25,676 bases of DNA from RGEC01 sp964626685 (lineage in GTDB: Bacteria; Bacteroidota; Bacteroidia; NS11-12g; UBA955), in assembly GCA_964626685.1 (NCBI GenBank), contig CAZVJY010000023.1:1-25676 (forward strand). Reading direction: 5' to 3'. The notes below the pieces were generated by a model. It saw nothing but the letters and a program-made list of their open reading frames with translations. It was not told the DNA's origin and did no database searches. Made by a program: the position numbers and the translations under genes. Of this stretch, positions 23,394 through 25,676 are shown piece after piece; positions within the stretch are counted from its first letter, which is position 1, and each line of letters begins with the position of its first letter.

Positions 23394-25172
23394 TTAATAG
23401 GCATATTCGATCCTCCCGTCTTTCATACTGTCGAATATGCCCATTTTAATGGTTTCAATTGTATCGAATTGAATGTCAAAAAATGGTCCCAGCGGTATGG
23501 TGTATTCACTATTGCTCTTGTAAGCATATAGCTTTTTGCTAATGAAAGAACTTCCCGGCAAATGAGTGGAAAATTCGATGGTTTCAATGTCTGTTTCATA
23601 ACCCATAACTCTTTTCGCAGTTATTGAAAGGTTATTTTCGGTCTTGTATTCCTGCTTTTCAATGAAAATAAATTCTATTTTTTCTAATGCAGTTCTGATA
23701 CCGGACATTAAGACAGGTATCAGTTTGTCCAGATGTTTCTGATACTCCGCCGAGTGTTCCCTATAATGAGCCCAGTCGTTTCTTTTGGGTATAGTGTTTA
23801 AAATATCACTATACAGCTTTTGAAAAACACCAATAAGATTTCCAAAATAGTGAAGTTTTATAGAATTGTCTTTCCCAACTGCTTTGCATATCTCATTGAA
23901 CCATGTTACCCATGTGCCGTCTGAAATAGGTTTACCCGATTTGAGTTCATTCAAAATATTATTTATATCCTCATTGTTAAGATGATGATTTAGGTGAACC
24001 AATTCCTGAAGAGGGTAAATAACAATTGATCTTAAAATATAGTTGAATAATTTACCGCTGTATGTTTGTCGGTCAAAGTCATTTGTGGCTCTGGAATAAG
24101 AGCGAAAAGTTTTGTCTAGTATATAAGGTAAGGGATGCTTTAGGCTGTTTAAGAAATCAGCTTTATCCTTATTTAGAATATACTCCTTGAAATTGTCTCT
24201 TCGGTTGATACAGAGTGTCTTTAAATCAATAATTTGTTCAACCCTTAAATTAGAAGGGTCTTTTATAGTATTTAAATAGTTATTATACTGTAACCGGAAA
24301 GCTGAAGAATATACAATCTGACTCACCATATCTTTGGGCGCAGGAATATGGATAGAATTTAGAGATCTGTTATCAACTAATGATTTGTATAATTCTTTGA
24401 TAAAGTTAGGCCCATCTGAGGAGAAATACATCAAATCGAAAAAATACTGGGTTGAAAATTGCGGTGATAACTCAAAAGCCAGATGTGGTTTGTCAAACAT
24501 AATACGAGGATTTGTGATATTTACAAACGCATTATCATATAAAAGTGATATTTTTCCATAATAGTCATCTGTGGTGGGTAGTTGACAGGATTTACAATAT
24601 TCACCCCAGTGGCCACCGACTTCTTCCACAAGGAAATCCCAGTTGTCATTAAAAATCAGGTCTAATAACCCTTTGTAATCTTTTAGAGACAGTTTTTCCT
24701 TTAGAATATTTAATTCCATTAATTTGACTTTTTCATCTGTCAATACGGTTACATATAAATTTTCTATAACCTCATCCAGTCTAAATCCTTTAAAGCGGGG
24801 TGGCAGATTTAATGTATGACTTTTGGGTATCTCATTTATTAAATTTAAAAATTGCTTTAGCTCGATAGGATTGTAGAGGTAAAAAGAGGCAAAATCCTCC
24901 CCCTCCCCTAATATTCCGAAATCAAATCGGCCGTCAGGTCGATAATTATACTCTATTTCGTAATTGCCCCATGATTCGTCTGCGTCTTCCCATGAGCTCC
25001 ATTCGTTTGTTTCCACTTCATAACGGGGAAAGCAGCCGGTGTGATTAAACTCAATTATGCCATGAAGGTGGTCAATCTCATCAAAAACATATTGGTCGCA
25101 ATAAAAACCTAAAGTATTTAAATCATCAATGTTCTCAAGGTGTTCAGTAAATTTTTTTATGGATATGTTCAT
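23394..25172 (-). CDS. Unknown protein with HEPN-like RNDWAH motif (592 aa)
   Basis: No family recognised. The N terminus is acidic and rich in aromatics (EWSSWEDADESWGNYEIEY, RFDFGILGEGEDFASFY), with a possible short metal site (EYCKSCQLP). A helical part from about 380 to 500 includes IPKRNDWAHYREHS, where R464 and H469 form an Rx4H motif with N after R as in HEPN RNases. The C-terminal 90 residues look beta-rich. It converges on the nuclease-helicase gene with 187 nt between them, is very AT-rich and has no neighbour on its strand. Function in defence is only suggested by this motif and context. Confidence 0.75.
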   Translation of the reverse strand: MNISIKKFTEHLENIDDLNTLGFYCDQYVFDEIDHLHGIIEFNHTGCFPRYEVETNEWSSWEDADESWGNYEIEYNYRPDGRFDFGILGEGEDFASFYLYNPIELKQFLNLINEIPKSHTLNLPPRFKGFRLDEVIENLYVTVLTDEKVKLMELNILKEKLSLKDYKGLLDLIFNDNWDFLVEEVGGHWGEYCKSCQLPTTDDYYGKISLLYDNAFVNITNPRIMFDKPHLAFELSPQFSTQYFFDLMYFSSDGPNFIKELYKSLVDNRSLNSIHIPAPKDMVSQIVYSSAFRLQYNNYLNTIKDPSNLRVEQIIDLKTLCINRRDNFKEYILNKDKADFLNSLKHPLPYILDKTFRSYSRATNDFDRQTYSGKLFNYILRSIVIYPLQELVHLNHHLNNEDINNILNELKSGKPISDGTWVTWFNEICKAVGKDNSIKLHYFGNLIGVFQKLYSDILNTIPKRNDWAHYREHSAEYQKHLDKLIPVLMSGIRTALEKIEFIFIEKQEYKTENNLSITAKRVMGYETDIETIEFSTHLPGSSFISKKLYAYKSNSEYTIPLGPFFDIQFDTIETIKMGIFDSMKDGRIEYAY

Positions 25173-25676
25173 GATGTTTTATAAGTTAAGTTTGAATTGC
25201 AAATTTGCATCAAATTTATTGAAACGAGGTCGATTTGGATTGAAAATAGAATTTAATAAATTAATGGTCTGCCGCTTAATTAAAATATACATGAATATTC
25301 TTTATGCTAATATATTTATTAATACAATCATATTGTTAATAATCTAAAGTTTGTCAGGTGTAATGGAATTCAGGAAAGTTTAAGTGCAATACAGTATTTC
25401 TGTTTTATTTTCTTTTCTTTTCCAAAGATACTGATCCACTTCATCGCAGAGTATAGGATTTACTTTTTATGATTGGGATATTGAATCCGGCTATCCAATG
25501 ATATTTTGTTGAAAAATTCTCTTCTGTTCTTTGATTAAGGCGAACCTCTTACTCCTTTATATTTGTAATGTATCTTTTAACCAGTTTAATCAATTTTTTA
25601 TGGCTTTAAAAGCATATTGTGCCTAAGGCAGGATAAACGTGATGCATCAGACCTGATTAATTGAAACCTGTATGGC
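25173..25676. other. AT-rich gene-free tail of the window
   Basis: No convincing gene on either strand. The stretch just upstream of 25172 should contain the promoter of the 592-aa gene (the minus strand has TTTGATGCAAATTTGC and then TTATAAAAC), but I cannot assign elements with confidence. No repeat of the ssrA end, tRNA or terminator is visible here. Confidence 0.5.

Larger units (their letters stand above)
10225..25676. mobile_element. Genomic island integrated at the 3' end of ssrA (right end not in window)
   Basis: The junction is inferred from a tyrosine recombinase gene starting 320 nt past the tmRNA end and pointing away from it, an excisionase-like HTH gene in the same module, repeat arrays between attachment site and integrase, and a shift to visibly AT-richer and more mosaic coding sequence. 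Cargo is of unknown and defence-like type. I found no second copy of the tmRNA 3' end up to 25676, so the distal attachment site is either outside the window or lost. No conjugation or phage structural genes are visible, so the class (integrative mobilisable element, satellite or defence island) is open. Confidence 0.65.

Noticed and set aside
25129..25347. A 72-codon plus-strand ORF at the start of the 592-aa gene
   Set aside because: It overlaps the opposite-strand start region, has no promoter or family resemblance, and its composition reflects AT-rich intergenic DNA.
10225..25676. Search for a second copy of the ssrA 3' end (distal attachment site)
   Set aside because: Reading through the sequence showed no repeat of the TTCGATTCCCTCCAGCTCCA region; only short chance matches such as GAGCTCCATTC near 24997.

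Overview
The window looks like a Bacteroidota chromosome segment. Several signals agree: promoters of the phylum's type (TTG about 20 nt upstream of TAnnTTTG) lie before several genes; a DUF1501 protein ends in a type IX secretion sorting domain; the tmRNA encodes the tag GENNYALAA; and the integrase is of the Bacteroidetes tyrosine recombinase type. The genus cannot be told from what is visible.

Positions 1-10224 are ordinary core chromosome with compact, relatively GC-rich genes. In order they hold a partial initiator tRNA-Met and tRNA-Glu (minus strand), rsfS and birA divergent from almost the same point, a DUF1800-DUF1501 pair (probably a secreted or cell-envelope system), tRNA-Gln, the prs-rplY operon with a strong bidirectional terminator, an outer-membrane beta-barrel protein, a polysaccharide-deacetylase-like protein overlapping a GNAT-like acyltransferase, and the tmRNA gene ssrA.

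Positions 10225-25676 look like an integrated genomic island, visibly more AT-rich and mosaic. It begins exactly at the 3' end of ssrA, a classic integration site. A tyrosine recombinase gene follows, overlapping an unknown 295-aa gene, and then a small excisionase-like HTH gene. Between ssrA and the integrase lies an array of TGTTTCAC repeats spaced 11, 21 and 21 bp, which looks like a protein-binding array. A second motif, GGAACTTTTCG, occurs next to the attachment site and upstream of both the integrase and the HTH gene. No second copy of the ssrA end was found, so the island probably runs past the window.

The island cargo falls into two parts. Positions 13031-14798 hold a tight minus-strand cluster of unknown genes: a 270-aa basic protein, a zinc-ribbon protein, a one-TM protein and a small gene split by an in-frame TAG. 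From 15246 the content resembles a phage-defence island. A WYL-domain regulator diverges from an unknown 185-aa gene across three TTGCA sites spaced exactly 21 bp. Then comes a 612-aa protein that appears to join a type I specificity-like target recognition domain, a PD-(D/E)XK nuclease core, a coiled coil and a C-terminal HEPN-like RNase motif, with no methyltransferase gene nearby. It is followed by a WapI-type immunity-like protein, a 1125-aa TM0106-type protein (Fe-S RecB-like nuclease, DEDD exonuclease and SF1 helicase), and, on the opposite strand, a 592-aa unknown protein with its own HEPN-like RNDWAH motif.

The most novel candidate is the 17189-23206 gene set, perhaps with the 23394-25172 gene. 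A DNA-recognition module carrying both a DNase and a possible RNase domain, next to a nuclease-helicase and an immunity-like protein, could be an undescribed defence system. That function is inference from domain content and neighbourhood only.
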